Shown piece after piece: positions 20,289 through 32,845 of a stretch of DNA of 64,000 bases (position 1 is the stretch's first letter; each line of letters opens with the position of its first letter). The position numbers and the translations under genes are program-made. The notes under the pieces were generated by a model. It was not told the origin of the DNA and ran no database searches. It saw nothing but the letters and a program-made list of their open reading frames with translations. The stretch covers positions 386,077 through 450,076 of the forward strand of contig NW_003314349.1 of NCBI RefSeq assembly GCF_000143415.4, written 5' to 3'. This stretch comes from Selaginella moellendorffii (Eukaryota > Streptophyta > Lycopodiopsida > Selaginellales > Selaginellaceae).

Positions 20289-23200
20289 GTGGACCATCTT
20301 CACAGAATGGAGGGCAAGACCTTGCAACACCTCACTCTCTTGGAAGTATGTGGCTCCATGACAACACTCACGATCGTCACTTGGAACTGTCGAGGACTCA
20401 GCTGGACCAGCAGTCGACTTAACAAAAGAGCGCAGCTCAAGTCCCACATCCATGAGATCAGCTTAGAAGGAGGTATTGACATCTTGTGTCTACAAGAGCA
20501 CAAAATAACCGAGGCCCCATACTACACCTTTGGCATGAGGGGATGGCTTTGGTGGAACCCAACTACATAAGCAATGGCTAGATTAGGAGGAGGCACAGTA
20601 GTGGTGGTCTCAACCAAATGGTCTACTCAGGTAAGAAACCACCTTGTCCTGGTTTTGGGAAAGGCTCAGTTGCTTGTCCTTCACCTCCACCTTGGACGGG
20701 TGGGGATAATCAATGTCTATGCACCAACGAAGAAAGGGAGACGTGCAAAATTCTGGCTAAGCGTGTTGTAGTCTGCCCAGGGGCAAGCAGATGAATGGTT
20801 GGTCCTGGGAGACTTCAACATGGTCGAGGACATCTGTGATCACAGGGGAATGCAGGAAACAATTCAGCCACTCGAGTAGGAGCAGTGGAGTCAGCTCATG
20901 GATGTACTGGGGCTCATAGACCTCCAACATGCTGCGGGATTCGCACCTCACGCTCACCCTTTTACAAGGCGGCAGACAGTGTCCTCCTAGTCGAGACTGG
21001 ACCGGATTTACACCTCATCTCGCATATGGGGAAGCCTTAAAACATGGCTCAGTTTTGCCTCCTTCTCAGATCATGACCCCCTCCGATGCGTGATCAAGCT
21101 CCAAAGGGACAAAGGGATAGCAGTCCAGCAATCAATCACTAAAGCAATGATACGAGACTCGGTGGCGATCGGGCTTATATGCGACGCTCTTGCACAGAAC
21201 AAGATGGGGCTGATCCCAGTGCTCCTGTCTTGCTCACAGCAGCTCCGGGTGCGCCAGAAGGATCTCAAAGAAGTGGCGATGAAGGACCTGAGACTGGCCA
21301 GGCAAAAGGTGGCAGCGGCACATAGGATGTTGCTGAACACGCAAAATGAGCACAAGTGGCAAGTAGTATTGGATGAATGGGAAGTTGAGCTACTTGACCT
21401 GGAGCATGTAGCATGGGCCAAGGGTTTCCAGGCCATGGAAGATGGATAGGCCTTCTCAACAAGGTGTTCTTTAAGGGAATTAGGCCAGTGACTGACTCTC
21501 CTCCCATCCTAGGACTAAAACATAGTGATGGGAGGGTTGTCAAGGACCAACTGGGAATGCCACGGCTTGCCCAGGAGTTCTACCAAGCGCTATACACAGC
21601 CCAGGAGTGGACTCCAAAAAGAGAAAATGCAGCAGTGGAAGTTCTTGCATCCCTTCCCTGGTGTGTCCCCCACAAGTGGTATGACTCACTAAGGACAGAC
21701 TTCACACTGGTGGAGCTTCGGGAAGTGCTCAGGAAGCTCAACAACGACAAGCAGCCAAGTATCGACAGCCTCTTGCCCATTTTCTTTGAGGAGCATTGGG
21801 AGACCATAGGCCTGCTATTGCTACAAGCATGGTGGGATGCTCAACGTGATGGGACCTTGCCTCGCAAGATCCTCGAGGGCCAAATTGTGCCTATCCCAAA
21901 GAGGGGGGACTTGCAGGAGTTGAGGAACTAGAGGCTGATCATCATGCTCAACACGTCCTACAAGGTCTATGCCAAAGCAATGACCCTCAAGCTCCAAGCT
22001 ATCATGTCGTTGATCATTTGAGAGCAGCAAACAGGGTTCATTCCAAGGCGGCAAATTGCAGAAAATATCTGGACATACCTTCTAGCTTAGAGATGGGCAG
22101 AGATCTTTGACCAACAAACTACAGCATGGCTATTGGACTTCGAGAAGGCCTACAATCGGGTGGACTGGAGGTTTCTGGAGGAGTGTATGCATACGATCGG
22201 CATCCCGAGAGAGTTGGTCGCTAGGATCTCATTACTGCACCGAGGAGCCGTAAGCAGAATCACAATCAACAGCGAGACGGGATCAAGTTTTCAGCTAGGA
22301 CGCTTGGTACACCAAGGGTGTCCACTAGCACCCTATCTATTTCTGATTGTGGCTGAGGCCTTAGGCACATTTCTAGCGGAAGGCAGGCGCATTAAAGGAC
22401 TCACCCTACCGGCGGCGAGACAACAACTTTTGGGAACCACAAGGGTGACTCGGGAACTCCTGGATGGAGCATTTGTAGATGACACTACCCTGTTCCTACT
22501 TGTGACTAAGGAGAACTTGGATGTAGCTAAGAAGGCGTTGAAGACTTTCAACCTCACGGCTGGCACAACAATTAACTGGAACAAATTAGTGGGCATAAAT
22601 TGGGGGCAGCCAGGCATTGAATCTTGGGGGTAGGACATCAGCTTCCAGTGGCTCAAACCAGGAGAAGACACCAAGTACTTGGGGATTCAGGTTGGTACTC
22701 GGTTCAGTGCAACACTTCAGGATGACACCTTGCTCCGATGAGTACGAACGTCAATCTAGAAGTGGGCTCCCTAGAAACTCGGTTTGCCAGCGAGAGTGGT
22801 AGTAGCCAGGAGCATCATTCTGCCCAGCATTTGGTACCACCTCTCAATCTGGCCTGTCCCAGAACACACTCTTAGAAAGGTATGCATGATGGTTCATCAA
22901 TATTTGTGGCAGGGCGCATTGGTCACAAGGAGGAGTATGGCCAAGGTCGTGTGGCAATCTACAGCACGTCCGCGAGTCTTGGGAGGACTTGGAGTTATCG
23001 ATCCAAGTGACATGGCAAAGGTGCTACGGTATAAAATCCTCCTCATCAGCCTTCAACCAGGCAACCAACCTCAGAGACTCATGTTCAAGCAGAGCTTGTT
23101 GGCAATCCGGCCTAGGCACAACACTACAAGACCATAGGAGGAGGATCCACGTTGGCTTTTTGCTGAAGGGCCGAAGCAAGTAGTCAAGGGCGGCACACTG

Positions 23201-25007
23201 GTTCAAGGGTTCCTTAGGTTATGGAGCGAGTTTCTAGTCAGTAGGGAAATGCCGGGGCAAGCAGAGGACTGGCTGAACCAGCCCCTATTCTTCAACGACC
23301 TCTTCAAAGTGGATGACAGGACGTTGGGTAGGGAAGACCACTACACAATCTAGTGAAAGCTGCATAGTGAAGGCTTTCGAACTCTCAAGCAACTAATGGG
23401 AGTTCTGGACAAGGATAGGAGGAAGACTACAAGGCGAATACAGGTCTTTAACCTAGGACGGTGGAGGAAAGTCCACCTCAATCTTCTTTGCATCATCAGA
23501 GCGATGAGTGAGGCGAAGAAGGGGAAGCTCTGGCCTAGGCGCTGTCTCAAACCTGGAGACTTTGTGGCTCTGCAACGGGACATGGAGCCAGGTAGGGAAC
23601 GAGTCAGATTGGGGGCCTAGACACGGGTGTTTACGACACCTACACCAGCTTGGGAGGATGGCGATGTGGAGGTGTGGTTTGTTGTGTCTCCCGAATAAAA
23701 CGTCGGGTTAAGGTGATATGCTGCTACCAATAGGAGACGAACAAGCCATGCCAATGGTGACGGACGATGAAGTCAAGGGTAGGATTCAAGTGGTATGATA
23801 GGCTCTGAGGCAGGTGGTGGTAGTTCAATCAATGGCCACACTAGAGGGGGATGGCATTCTCAGATGGTGGCGATAGCAACTCATTGAGGATCTGGATTGG
23901 GACCCAGTAGCATGGAAACGAGGAGCGAAGAGCTTCTTCTCATTTGAAGTCAAGGAAGCACGGGATGGTCTCTTGACCAGCAGGAAGGAGGCCCAAGGGG
24001 AGATCCCCAAGCTCTAGAAGAAATGGATTGAGCAAGGAGTCGAAGCAAATCAGGTGGTGGACAACACACTAGCATTCTGGAAACTACCAATATAGGAGAA
24101 AGTCAAGGCCACTTCTTGGTTGGTGGCAAATAACGGCTGCCAGTAGGACAACGATTCTAGGAGGAAGCATGCCGATGATGCAATGAGTGTGGTGAGCTAG
24201 AGACAACGCGACACATAGCTTGGAGATGTGACGTGGTGAGAGAGGTATGGCGACAGATCTTCAAGGCGATGCAGGAACTAGGAGACATTCCAAAGTTCGA
24301 GGCTCAGAGCGGGGATATCCTCCATTGGTTTGAGGGAGATAGAGGTCCAGCCATTGGTCCAGCTTGGAGGCGTATTCGCTGTTATGGACGACATGGATGG
24401 AACATGCGAGTCTGATGGGATGCGATAAGGGCTGAAGTTAGGATGTCAGTTTGGGAGGCGATGGGCCATGAGTGATGGTCCATCTAGAGGGCGACTAGAG
24501 TGCAAGCACTCTAGGAGGCACGGAACCATTGCCGTTTTGATGGGCAACAAGCAAAGATATCAGTGGTGGTGGCATCGTGGTGGAGGCTCACTCTTGCAGC
24601 GGTGCGGCTTCATTACACCATCTTGAAGGAGCGGGTGAAACCGAGGCAACTAGAGGAGTGGTGGTCCAAGTGGCTCCCATGCTTTGGCAGAATGGTAAGT
24701 GGCAAGATTTGTTGGCAATGGTGCCCCCCGGACTTTGTTCTACGTTCAGCTCGTGGGGGAGACTTGGACATCGACATGATTTGATCGAGACGACCACGTC
24801 CACTTCTACTCCAGGACTAGGTCCTATTGCGACATACGAGGATCACATAGAGTAGCTCATTGAGAGGGTGGCATGCCCAGTTTTTGTATTAGTCCTATTG
24901 GGACATGGGGAATGTACATACATATTCAATGATTTCACTGGATTGTAGCACCGCAGAGTGTCTTTGACTGTAAACATGCCTAAATCCTAAACCCTAAACC
25001 CTAAACC
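20289..25007 (+). mobile_element. LINE copy 2, nearly full length, inactivated
   Basis: Non-LTR retrotransposon. An APE-type endonuclease is seen as TLTIVTWNCRGLSW (20361), GIDILCLQEHKIT (20472), GIINVYAPTKKGRR (20704), WLVLGDFNMVEDI (about 20797) and SDHDPLR (about 21068). The reverse transcriptase follows: LREVLRKLNNDKQPSIDSL (21718), GQIVPIPKRGDL, TGFIPRRQIAENIW (about 22032), WLLDFEKAYNRVDWRFLEE (22129), HQGCPLAPYLFLIVAEALG (22312) and the catalytic box FVDDTTLFLL (22471). A C-C-H-C zinc-binding tail (CNECGELETTRH, then C) is at about 24180-24232. Stop codons and frameshifts lie between the blocks. No ORF1 was identified. The 3' end is followed by a CCTAAA-type tract. Confidence 0.92.
24979..25007. 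repeat. Telomere-like repeat at the LINE 3' end
   Basis: Four tandem heptamer-like units, CCTAAAT CCTAAAC CCTAAAC CCTAAACC, match the plant telomere repeat CCCTAAA. They lie exactly between the LINE 3' region and the gypsy fragment. The corresponding place after LINE copy 1 (about 12889-12913) holds a degenerate version. Confidence 0.8.
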
Positions 25008-25012
25008 AGTTT

Positions 25013-25980
25013 CTCGAGGTTTTGACATGGTGCTTTTTTCCAAGATGGCCCATTTCTTGCCACAGATGATGTCATCAGCGATCGTGGTCCTCAATTTGTT
25101 TCTAGCTTTTGGCAACAATTCCTTTCTTTCCTTCATGTCAAGAGCTAGCTGTCGACTTCCCACCATCCTCAGACTAATGGGCAATGGGAGCATACAATTC
25201 AAACTCTAGAGCAATACCTTCGATGCTTTATTTGCCATCAACAGGATGATTAGGTTGATCTTCTTCCCTCTGCTAAGTTTGCCTACAATAATTCTCAGCA
25301 CTCCTCAACACATTCATTTTTTGTGAATTATGGCCTTCATCCCCATTGGTCATATTTGTACCTATAACTCCTGGTATTTTCTAATGCTTCGATTGCTGCT
25401 CGTGCTGTTGCTTTGGATTCTCTTCACGAGGATGTTCATCACCACCTTGCTCATGCCCAAGCTGCTCATCACCATGTTGCTAATCACTCATGTTAACCTA
25501 GTCCTTCATTTTCTGTTGGATCTAAGGTTTGGCTTCTTCAGCGTCATTGGAAGACTACTCGCCCTTGCAACAAGTTGGACTACCAATGTTTGGGCCCTTT
25601 TCCAGTTCTATCTCGCATTTTTGAGGTAACTTATCGGCTTGATCTTCCAACATCCATGGGTTTGTATCCAGTATTCCACGTTTCTCTTTTGGAACCTTAT
25701 CATGCTCCTTTGGATCCTGCTCATATTCCTCTAGCTCCTCCTCCTCCTACAGTTATTGCTGGTGAACCAAAGTTTGAGGTTGCTACTATACTTGATTCTA
25801 AGTACAGGTATCACAAGCTTTATTATCTTGTCGATTGGCTTGAATATTCACCTAGCAATCATATGTGGGAACCTGCTACTTTTGTTGCTCATGCTCCTGA
25901 TTTAGTTGCGGATTTTTATCGTCGCTATCCTCTCAAACTTGGTCTTACACCACTTCAGTTGCCACTTAGTGCTTGGCAAT
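25013..25980 (+). pseudogene. Decayed Ty3/gypsy integrase and chromodomain (second element)
   Basis: Plus strand, several frames. FSKMAHFLP (about 25040) is the start of the integrase core. After an internal deletion come SDRGPQFVSSFWQQFL (about 25077; second catalytic Asp), HPQTNGQWEHTIQTLEQYLR (catalytic Glu) and LPSAKFAYNNSQHSSTHSFF. The C-terminal part is an intact frame, 25575-25982: [39 protein letters not shown] and the chromodomain FEVATILDSKYRYHKLYYLV, DWLEYSPSNHMWEPATF. This is the 3' third of a chromovirus; reverse transcriptase and gag are not present upstream, where LINE copy 2 ends. Confidence 0.9.
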
Positions 25981-25991
25981 AGGAGGGGGAA

Positions 25992-26530
25992 TGATGTCAT
26001 ATATTTGCCATCTCTCTCTGTATTTACTGAAGGTATTTTTCACTGTATTTGCTCCTTACGGGATTTGAACCCTGGACCTGTAGTGATGAGATTTGAACCC
26101 AAGATCTACCATGCATGTGCATGCCTAAATTACTTTCCTGGATTAGCAAAAGGGTTGACCAAATTAGGTTCTAAGGACCCTATAAAAGTAGGGTTTCTAG
26201 GACTTTGTACTCAAAGTGTTCAACACAATTCTTTCTTCCTTCAACTTTTCTTTTGTCTTTGTCTTTTGATCTTGTCTTTTTCCTTGTCATCTCCTTTCAC
26301 TAATGAGCTCCTAGTAGTTTTGTTGACATTTTTTGAGAGGTGTCTTAGGGTTTAGGGTGAAAATTATAGCTGAAATATCTCTACCTTGGATCACATTTCT
26401 TTCTTATGATAACATTTCTCGTAATTGGGCCAAAAGTTCTTTATTTTATTCCTGTGATCATTTCCAAATATGTTTCTATGAAGAAGTAGTGGCTCTTAAG
26501 CTTGTGGAGGGTGAGTTCTAACCCATAAAG
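25992..26530 (+). mobile_element. 3' LTR of the second gypsy element
   Basis: The polypurine tract AGGAGGGGGAA is followed by TGATGTCATATATTTGCC, the LTR start at 25992. A TATA box CCCTATAAAAGTAGG lies at about 26178. T-rich sequence and a telomere-like GGGTTTAGGG (about 26347) follow. The right end is not clearly marked and is approximate. Two B-box-like motifs on the opposite strand lie inside it (next entry). Confidence 0.7.
26055..26135 (-). repeat. Two tandem tRNA B-box-like motifs inside the LTR
   Basis: On minus the segment contains TAGATCTTGGGTTCAAATCT and GGTCCAGGGTTCAAATCC. Both match the polymerase III B box GGTTCAAATCC (plus 26061-26071 and 26090-26099). They look like T-arms of a tRNA-derived sequence inserted in, or part of, the LTR. 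No full tRNA is seen. Confidence 0.4.
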
Positions 26531-28359
26531 AACCAACCATTGTTCATGAAAATAAACCCTAAATGCTAAACCCTAAACTGAGGTTGGCTTTCCTCTCTAG
26601 TTTTGAGCACTATCATGAACTTATTAAAGCCATCAATTTATCACTATATTGTGACTTCTATTGACTACAGTATTTTTTATTGTCAAAACTATTTCACTCA
26701 ACTACCAAATCCTTATAAATACGTTTTTCATTATTATTGTTATATATGGTGAAAACTTTGTGACTTCCAATGACTGCAGTATCTTTTACAATTAAGACTA
26801 CTTTACTAAACAGATATAATGTTTTCCATTATTATCGTTACATATGGTAAAACTTTTCTCTTTTCACTTTCTTGTTTTTTTCTTCATTTTTTTTCTTTCT
26901 ATTTTCTTTCACTTTTTTTTTCTAGGATGTTGGTATCAAAAAGATACATCCTTTTATTGAATAGGTATTTTAATAAAATAAAGTATCATTTAACTTTTGT
27001 TAGAGCATTTGCAATAGTTTTCTTCCATCCACAGTTGATTTATGAGAGTGTTGAGGCAATGAAGTAATTAGATTTATAGATTTAAATGAAAGTTATCATC
27101 TAGAATAAAATCTTTCTTAATGTATTTCTCTGTGCACCATATGCAAGTAATTTTACCCCCACAACACACTAGCAATAACTTTAGGTATTTGTCATATATT
27201 AAATTTTCATCTTGAGGTGGTGCCAACTCCTAAGAACTCATACATTTCTTAGTTTTAATCCCATGGTTTTTAAATGTTTTCTATATCACATCATTCCAAT
27301 CACTATCATGATCAATCTAAGTAATTTAAACTAATTTTCTGCCAACCAACCCACTCACAACACCATATTCAATACTCACTATACCTAGTTCATATTTCAT
27401 CAGTATACATATACTTATTTAGGGATATTTTGAAATTATATACCTTGAGTGAATGGCCTAAAACCTAGGGCTGGAACCTTAGGATTTATAGTTTAAAGGT
27501 TAAGGTTTTGAATGATTAATCTTATTTTAAAAACTATTGGAATAAAATAAAACCCCTAGAAAAAATAGTTTAGTGTTTATACAACCTTTGAAATTGCCCT
27601 AAACCCTAGGGTTTGCACCCCAAAATTATAGGGGTTATATAGATTATTCTTTCAAGACCATTCAGCCAGGGTATTAAATGTTAAGGAAAATGGTTATTTC
27701 AAGCATGTTGTGTGATGCAATCATAAAATGCTAGAAAGAAAAGGTCAAAGAAATTATTCTTGGAGTATCAAATCTTAACAATATAGATGACATTAGTGGA
27801 GTACTTTTGGTTGTGGCTTGTACAATACATAAAGTTATTATTAAATTGTTACTATGAGAAAGGGAAAACAAAGACTTTAATGGTATTCAGAATGGCTTTG
27901 TTTTAATGTTTTTGGCTTTACAGATGTTTTGAGAATGCTCCTGTACTTTGAGGTGGTCAAGCATCACTTGCCATTCAATCTTATTAAAGACTTCTTATCA
28001 ACATTAACACTGCTTAGTATAACTAACATTGTAGATAACCTGTTGCATGCCATAGATTTCATGGATGAAAATAATTAGATTATGAAAAAGCATATGCAAC
28101 AATTGAAGCAAGTTTTGGAATAGATTCTAAGTGACTCTGACAATGACAAGCCTAGTCACTTGCAGTGGTCAACAATGACACGAGGAATTTTGGGAGATAA
28201 TGAGTCTCCTACTAGCACTAAGAGGTTTGCAAGGCTAGGAAAACTTGGAAAACTTAAAAATTTGTTGAAATAGTAGGATGTTTTAGTTGTTGGTATGACC
28301 AAAGACATGTACTATAGATACCTAAATACCATTTACTATTTACCATTAGCTTATTAAAC
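26531..28359. other. AT-rich repeat DNA, no gene
   Basis: Mostly AT-rich sequence with T-rich runs (26860-26925) and telomere-like scraps at about 26561-26580 (AACCCTAAATGCTAAACCCT) and 27599 (AAACCCTAGGGTTT). No reading frame with a family motif. Confidence 0.5.
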
Positions 28360-28835
28360 GATGTTGAAAAACCTTTACAAAACAAACTTGATATTCTTAA
28401 CATAGTCATAGGTAAGAATAACCTCTTTCATGTGTAATTTTTGAAGTTAAAATATCCTTTTGTTCTGTAGATAATATCTAAAGACTGTTTTGAACAAGGA
28501 AAATATTCAAAAGAACATAATTTCCTCGACATGCTTAATGGTTATTTGTTAAAACAAATACTAAGAACAAAAAAGATATAGCTACTTCTGTATAATTGTG
28601 TTTTTGGTGTCTTTTAAGTTGGGAAATCCCTTTGGGTGGTGTAGAAAATGGCCAATTACTATGAACAATAACAATGTTGAAAAGTCTTCACAAAACAAAC
28701 TTAATGTTTTTGACATAGTCATAAGTAAAAATAACCTTGTGTATAACTTTTGAGGTTAAAATATCCCTTTACAACATTAATGTCTAAAGTCTGTTTCGAA
28801 CAAGGAAAATGTTCAAAAGAATGTAATTTAGTTAA
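28360..28835. repeat. Direct duplication, about 165 bp, two diverged copies
   Basis: 28360-28530 and 28672-28835 share, in order, AAACCTTTACAAAACAAACTTGAT / AAGTCTTCACAAAACAAACTTAAT, ACATAGTCATA.GTAA.AATAACC, GTTAAAATATCC, TCTAAAG.CTGTTT.GAACAAGG and AAAAT.TTCAAAAGAA. They are about 310 bp apart and in the same orientation. Confidence 0.7.
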
Positions 28836-29776
28836 AACAAGGAGATAAGTTTGATTTAGGGTGAGGGCATTTCATAAAGCTTGTTGGAAGGTGGGGTGGT
28901 AATGTTGGAAGGGAGCTAGAGATTGGCCACTAACTTAGATGAGTAAGATCCTCAATTGTATAGATAGGAAGGCTACTTTTATCTTAAGACACAATGGTGA
29001 AAAAAGATGTCTAATGAAGTTTTTTAGTCATTGGTTCTTTTTTAAGCTTTTTTTTATTAATGGGCTGCTCATTTAGGCATTTACTTAAAGATGTATAGAG
29101 CTGTCAATCAAGATGAACCTCAAGTGCCCCTCATCATTGCTCTAAAACCCTAAACCTTAAACCCTAAACATTTTTCTAAAAAATGTACAGTACTGAAAGG
29201 GTTTTTGGTTTTTGGTTTTTCTTTGGTCTTCTTTTTCATTTAGTCTTTGGTTTAAAACTTAATTGCTCATCTTTGGCAATTTTTCAGTAATGCACAGAGC
29301 AACCTTGGCTAAGGAAGACATTGACGAATTCAACAATGTAAATGAATGGCAATGTTTTGAGGATGGAGACAACAAACCATACATGTGCAAGCTCGAAAAT
29401 GTCCTTGCACACCCCCTAAAGGGATTTTGTAACAAGCAATTTTTTGACAATACAGTTCTGAATCAGCATAGAATCTGAATTCACAACTATGAAATCATAA
29501 ATTTTTTGTATTTTCTTTTTTTCTAATACTGTTTTTTACACTTGACAATGCTAAAATCTGGAAATGGATATAGGAGAAAGAGTAAACAAGAGTCCTCTTA
29601 GTACAGAATTTTTATTCCTCAAAACTCATTCAAATTTTTATGCAAATTTTTAATATACAAACTTTAGAAAATCAGGTGCACAATGAAATGCTACCATGCA
29701 GACTAAAGAACTAGAAGTTGAACCTTCTAAACATGAAATATAGCCATATCAATGCCAAAGAGACCCAAAAAATTAA
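28836..29776. other. Unrecognised region with one conserved-looking short frame
   Basis: A telomere-like cluster (AAACCCTAAACCTTAAACCCTAAAC) lies at about 29144-29169. The plus frame 29263-29478 reads HRATLAKEDIDEFNNVNEWQ, CFEDGDNKPYMCKLENVLAH and PLKGFCNKQFFDNTVLNQHR. Its composition looks protein-like rather than random, but I do not recognise it. It is probably part of an old repeat. Confidence 0.35.
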
Positions 29777-31241
29777 ACCAAACTTCAATCTTTCACCTAG
29801 ATTCTATGTATTACATTGGACACGATAGTAGCAAAGCCTTCAAGATTATTAGGGAGTACCTAGAGCATGAGTGGAGGTATTATAATGGTGAAAATCCCAT
29901 AATCAAAATTAGCATAAAAAAACTGAAGGTATGTTTTATGTTGGTCTTTAGTTTATCAGTTGACCTTGTTCAATTATCGGCTGCTGGAGTGCTATAGAGA
30001 CGAGCTGCCCGGATATCTCAAAGCTACTGTGGTCGAGTCAGAGGTGTAAATTAGCATCCAGTAGCCAACTAACCACTATTTGCAAAAAGCTGTCAAGGAA
30101 AACAACATAATAAAGAAGGACATTGTGTTAAAAAAATTCTTCCAAAGATGTAAAAAACAAAATGTCAAAAGGAATGACAAGGAGGAGCAAGAAGTTGCTA
30201 CTACACATAAGCATGAGGAGAAAAATAAAACTTGCAATTAAAAATGGAAGATGAAGCTATGGGTGAAAAAGTAAATGACTAGGTAGTCTTTAAGCCAAAT
30301 GAAAAGCTAAAGATTAAATGCTAAATGCAGGAAAATGTAAAATGCAAAAAAACAAATGTAAATCAAATGAATCAGGATATTTTAAGGGTCTATCCTAACA
30401 CTTCTATATAGCATGAAAGTTCTACACGTGTCAGTTTTTCTAAACTTTTCTTTAAAAAACTTACTATGAATCTTGTTGTAAGATTTCATACTTTGTAGAA
30501 ATGCCTTCCAAATGGAAAAATCCAAACAAGGATAGAGCCTTAAAATGTCTTGACTTATTTAAGTTATATTTACTCTTTTGCATTCTATGTTTTCCTACAT
30601 TTAGCAATTAGTTTTTAGGTTTTCATTTGGCTTAAAAACTATCAAGTCATTTGCTTTTTCACTTGTATCTTCATCCTCCTTTTTCAACTACAAGTTTTCA
30701 TCATTCTCTTCCTGCTTATGTGCAGCATCAACTTCTTGCTCCTCCTTATCATTTCCCTTGACATTTTGTTTTTTACGCCTTCAGAAGAATTTTTTAAGCA
30801 CAATTTCCTTCCTTATTTTGTCATCAGTAAATAGTAGTTAATCTTTAGTTTGTTTGAAGATGAGTAACTACTTTAATATAAAACTATACTTTTTTTTTGT
30901 TGCCTGTATTTTCATCTGTAAGATACCATTTTATCTACAAACTTTATTGTAAGATTTTTAGGAGATTTCTTTATAAATGTCTCCATGAAGTGCATCATGT
31001 AAACTCTACAATCCATAGCATTAGTCTATTACAAAACCTGGAAAATTGAATAAGGTCAATTGATAAACTAAAGACCAACATAAAACATACCTTCAATTTT
31101 TTATGCTAATTTTAATCATGGGATTTTCACTATTGTAATACTTTCACTCATGCTCCAGGTACTCTTTTATAATCTTGAAGGCTTTACTACTATTATGTCC
31201 AATGTCATACATAGAATTTAGGTGAAAGATTGAAGTTTGGT
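29777..31241. repeat. Long inverted repeat, arms of about 580-700 bp
   Basis: The left arm begins ACCAAACTTCAATCTTTCAC at 29777. The right arm ends at 31241 with the reverse complement GTGAAAGATTGAAGTTTGGT. Further paired blocks: GGTATGTTTTATGTTGGTCT (about 29928) with its complement at about 31073-31092, AAAAAAATTCTTCC (30131) with GGAAGAA-like sequence near 30782, and AGTAAATGACTAGGTAGTCT.TAAG (30269) with CTTAAAAACTATCAAGTCATTTGC (about 30629). The spacer is about 30370-30530. A frame in the left arm (29752-29997) is not recognised. It could be a foldback element or two converging repeat copies. Confidence 0.75.
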
Positions 31242-32845
31242 CTGCTTTGAGAGAAATGATAACCAAACTCTAGTGGGATTTAAAAATTGGTGTATATTAA
31301 GTTTAAAACCAAAGAATTAAAAATAATAATACTTATACTTTAAATATGGGCAATAATAGATACATTTTCTCAAAAATATTTGGTTGATTCTCCATTTCCT
31401 TATTTTTTCATACTTTTGACTAATAAAGAAAAAATTTAAAAATTTAAAACTCTTACCTTTTGATACAAATATGAATAGAAGAAGCTATTGAAGACATATT
31501 AACCTTGTTTTAGCTTTAGGTTCTAGAAAAATGTGTTAAGGAAAAAAACATTAAATATTTTACACAATAAAGAAGTTCACAACCATGTCATTTATCATTC
31601 AATTGGTATTCATGCACTATAGATCAATATTATTAATGAGTAGCTTCATTGTTGCAAAAAATCACAAATGTAAGATAAACTTGGTAAATTATTTCAAAGT
31701 TGAGATTATCTGTTTGAAACTCCAACCAATAATGTAAAGTCTGATATTTCCACTTTTTCTCATATGTTTTTTGTCAGCTCCTTCACATCCTAGAAAAAAA
31801 AAATTTTATTGTCTCTTATCAAAGTTTTAACTAAAAACCTTTATCAAGTTGTCCTTATCATTTTGTTTGTCCATCCCTTTTGTTTCAAGTGCGTTTTGCA
31901 CATCATCATCCTCATCATCTCATTTGTCATCCTCTAGTAAACTTGAAAATGAGGTGTATAGGAATAAGAAAGATGATGGTGAAAAAATGATGGAAAACAG
32001 AGTTGCCTTGGATCACCAATCAGAGACAAACTCTAACAATGAAGAGTGATAAGCTGAGTTAATTGGATAATCTACTCTAGGTAGCACTTGCATGTAAGAT
32101 TTGGCCATCAACAAGTGAGAAGAGGGTAAAGATGGCATAAGGCACATAATCAATCAAGATCCAATAGAAGTCTAAGAACTAGAATAATGGAAGGTAAAAA
32201 TAAAGTGAGTAAAAATGTATACTCTAAGTCGATCCTAGGAATATAGAGAGTTGGCAACAAATCTCACAAACAATTTGATAAAGAATCAAGTATAAAGATT
32301 TCTATGATGTTGAGTAGTAAGATCAGGATAACTTCTCAACTTTACGATTGCTCTATTTATACTACTCTAGTGTAATTGCCTTCTATATTGGCCCTCTTGG
32401 TCTTCTGGAATTAAGTCTATTTACAGATATCAACACTTGGCAACTGATGTAACTGTTGGCAACCACTTTTGGACAGTATGCTGAACACACAATAGTATGC
32501 TGAAGTTGTGTGTTTAGATCCTATAGTCTCCTTTACTGCTCATCCTTGGGTGTCATTGAGTTTTGAACTGCTGACCTCTTTGTGTTGGAGATTTAGTGGT
32601 TGGAGCTCCATTCTAACCTTTGGTACTTAGCACATTCTATGTGGCAAGGTGAATATTCCATTCTTCTGACTTGGGCAATTTCCTACTTTATGACACACTT
32701 CCAGACTTAAACTGCACTAGTGTCTGAATTGTTTGTTTATTGGATTGCTGTGCTGACTTGTTACCATTTGTAATTTTTATTTTTTATATGATGCTCATTT
32801 TCTCAAGTGATAAATTTTCTTAGTTCTTATTGTTAGAGCAGAAAC
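31242..32845. other. AT-rich region, no gene
   Basis: No reading frame with recognisable motifs. A weak B-box-like minus-strand motif (GGTCAGCAGTTCAAAACTC, plus about 32558-32576) preceded by GGTTAGAATGGAGC resembles another tRNA-derived SINE fragment. The rest shows nothing I can name. Confidence 0.4.

Noticed and set aside
25330-25629. Plus frame 25330-25629 as a small membrane protein
   Set aside because: It is an out-of-frame reading of the gypsy integrase; the apparent hydrophobicity comes from the T-rich coding strand.
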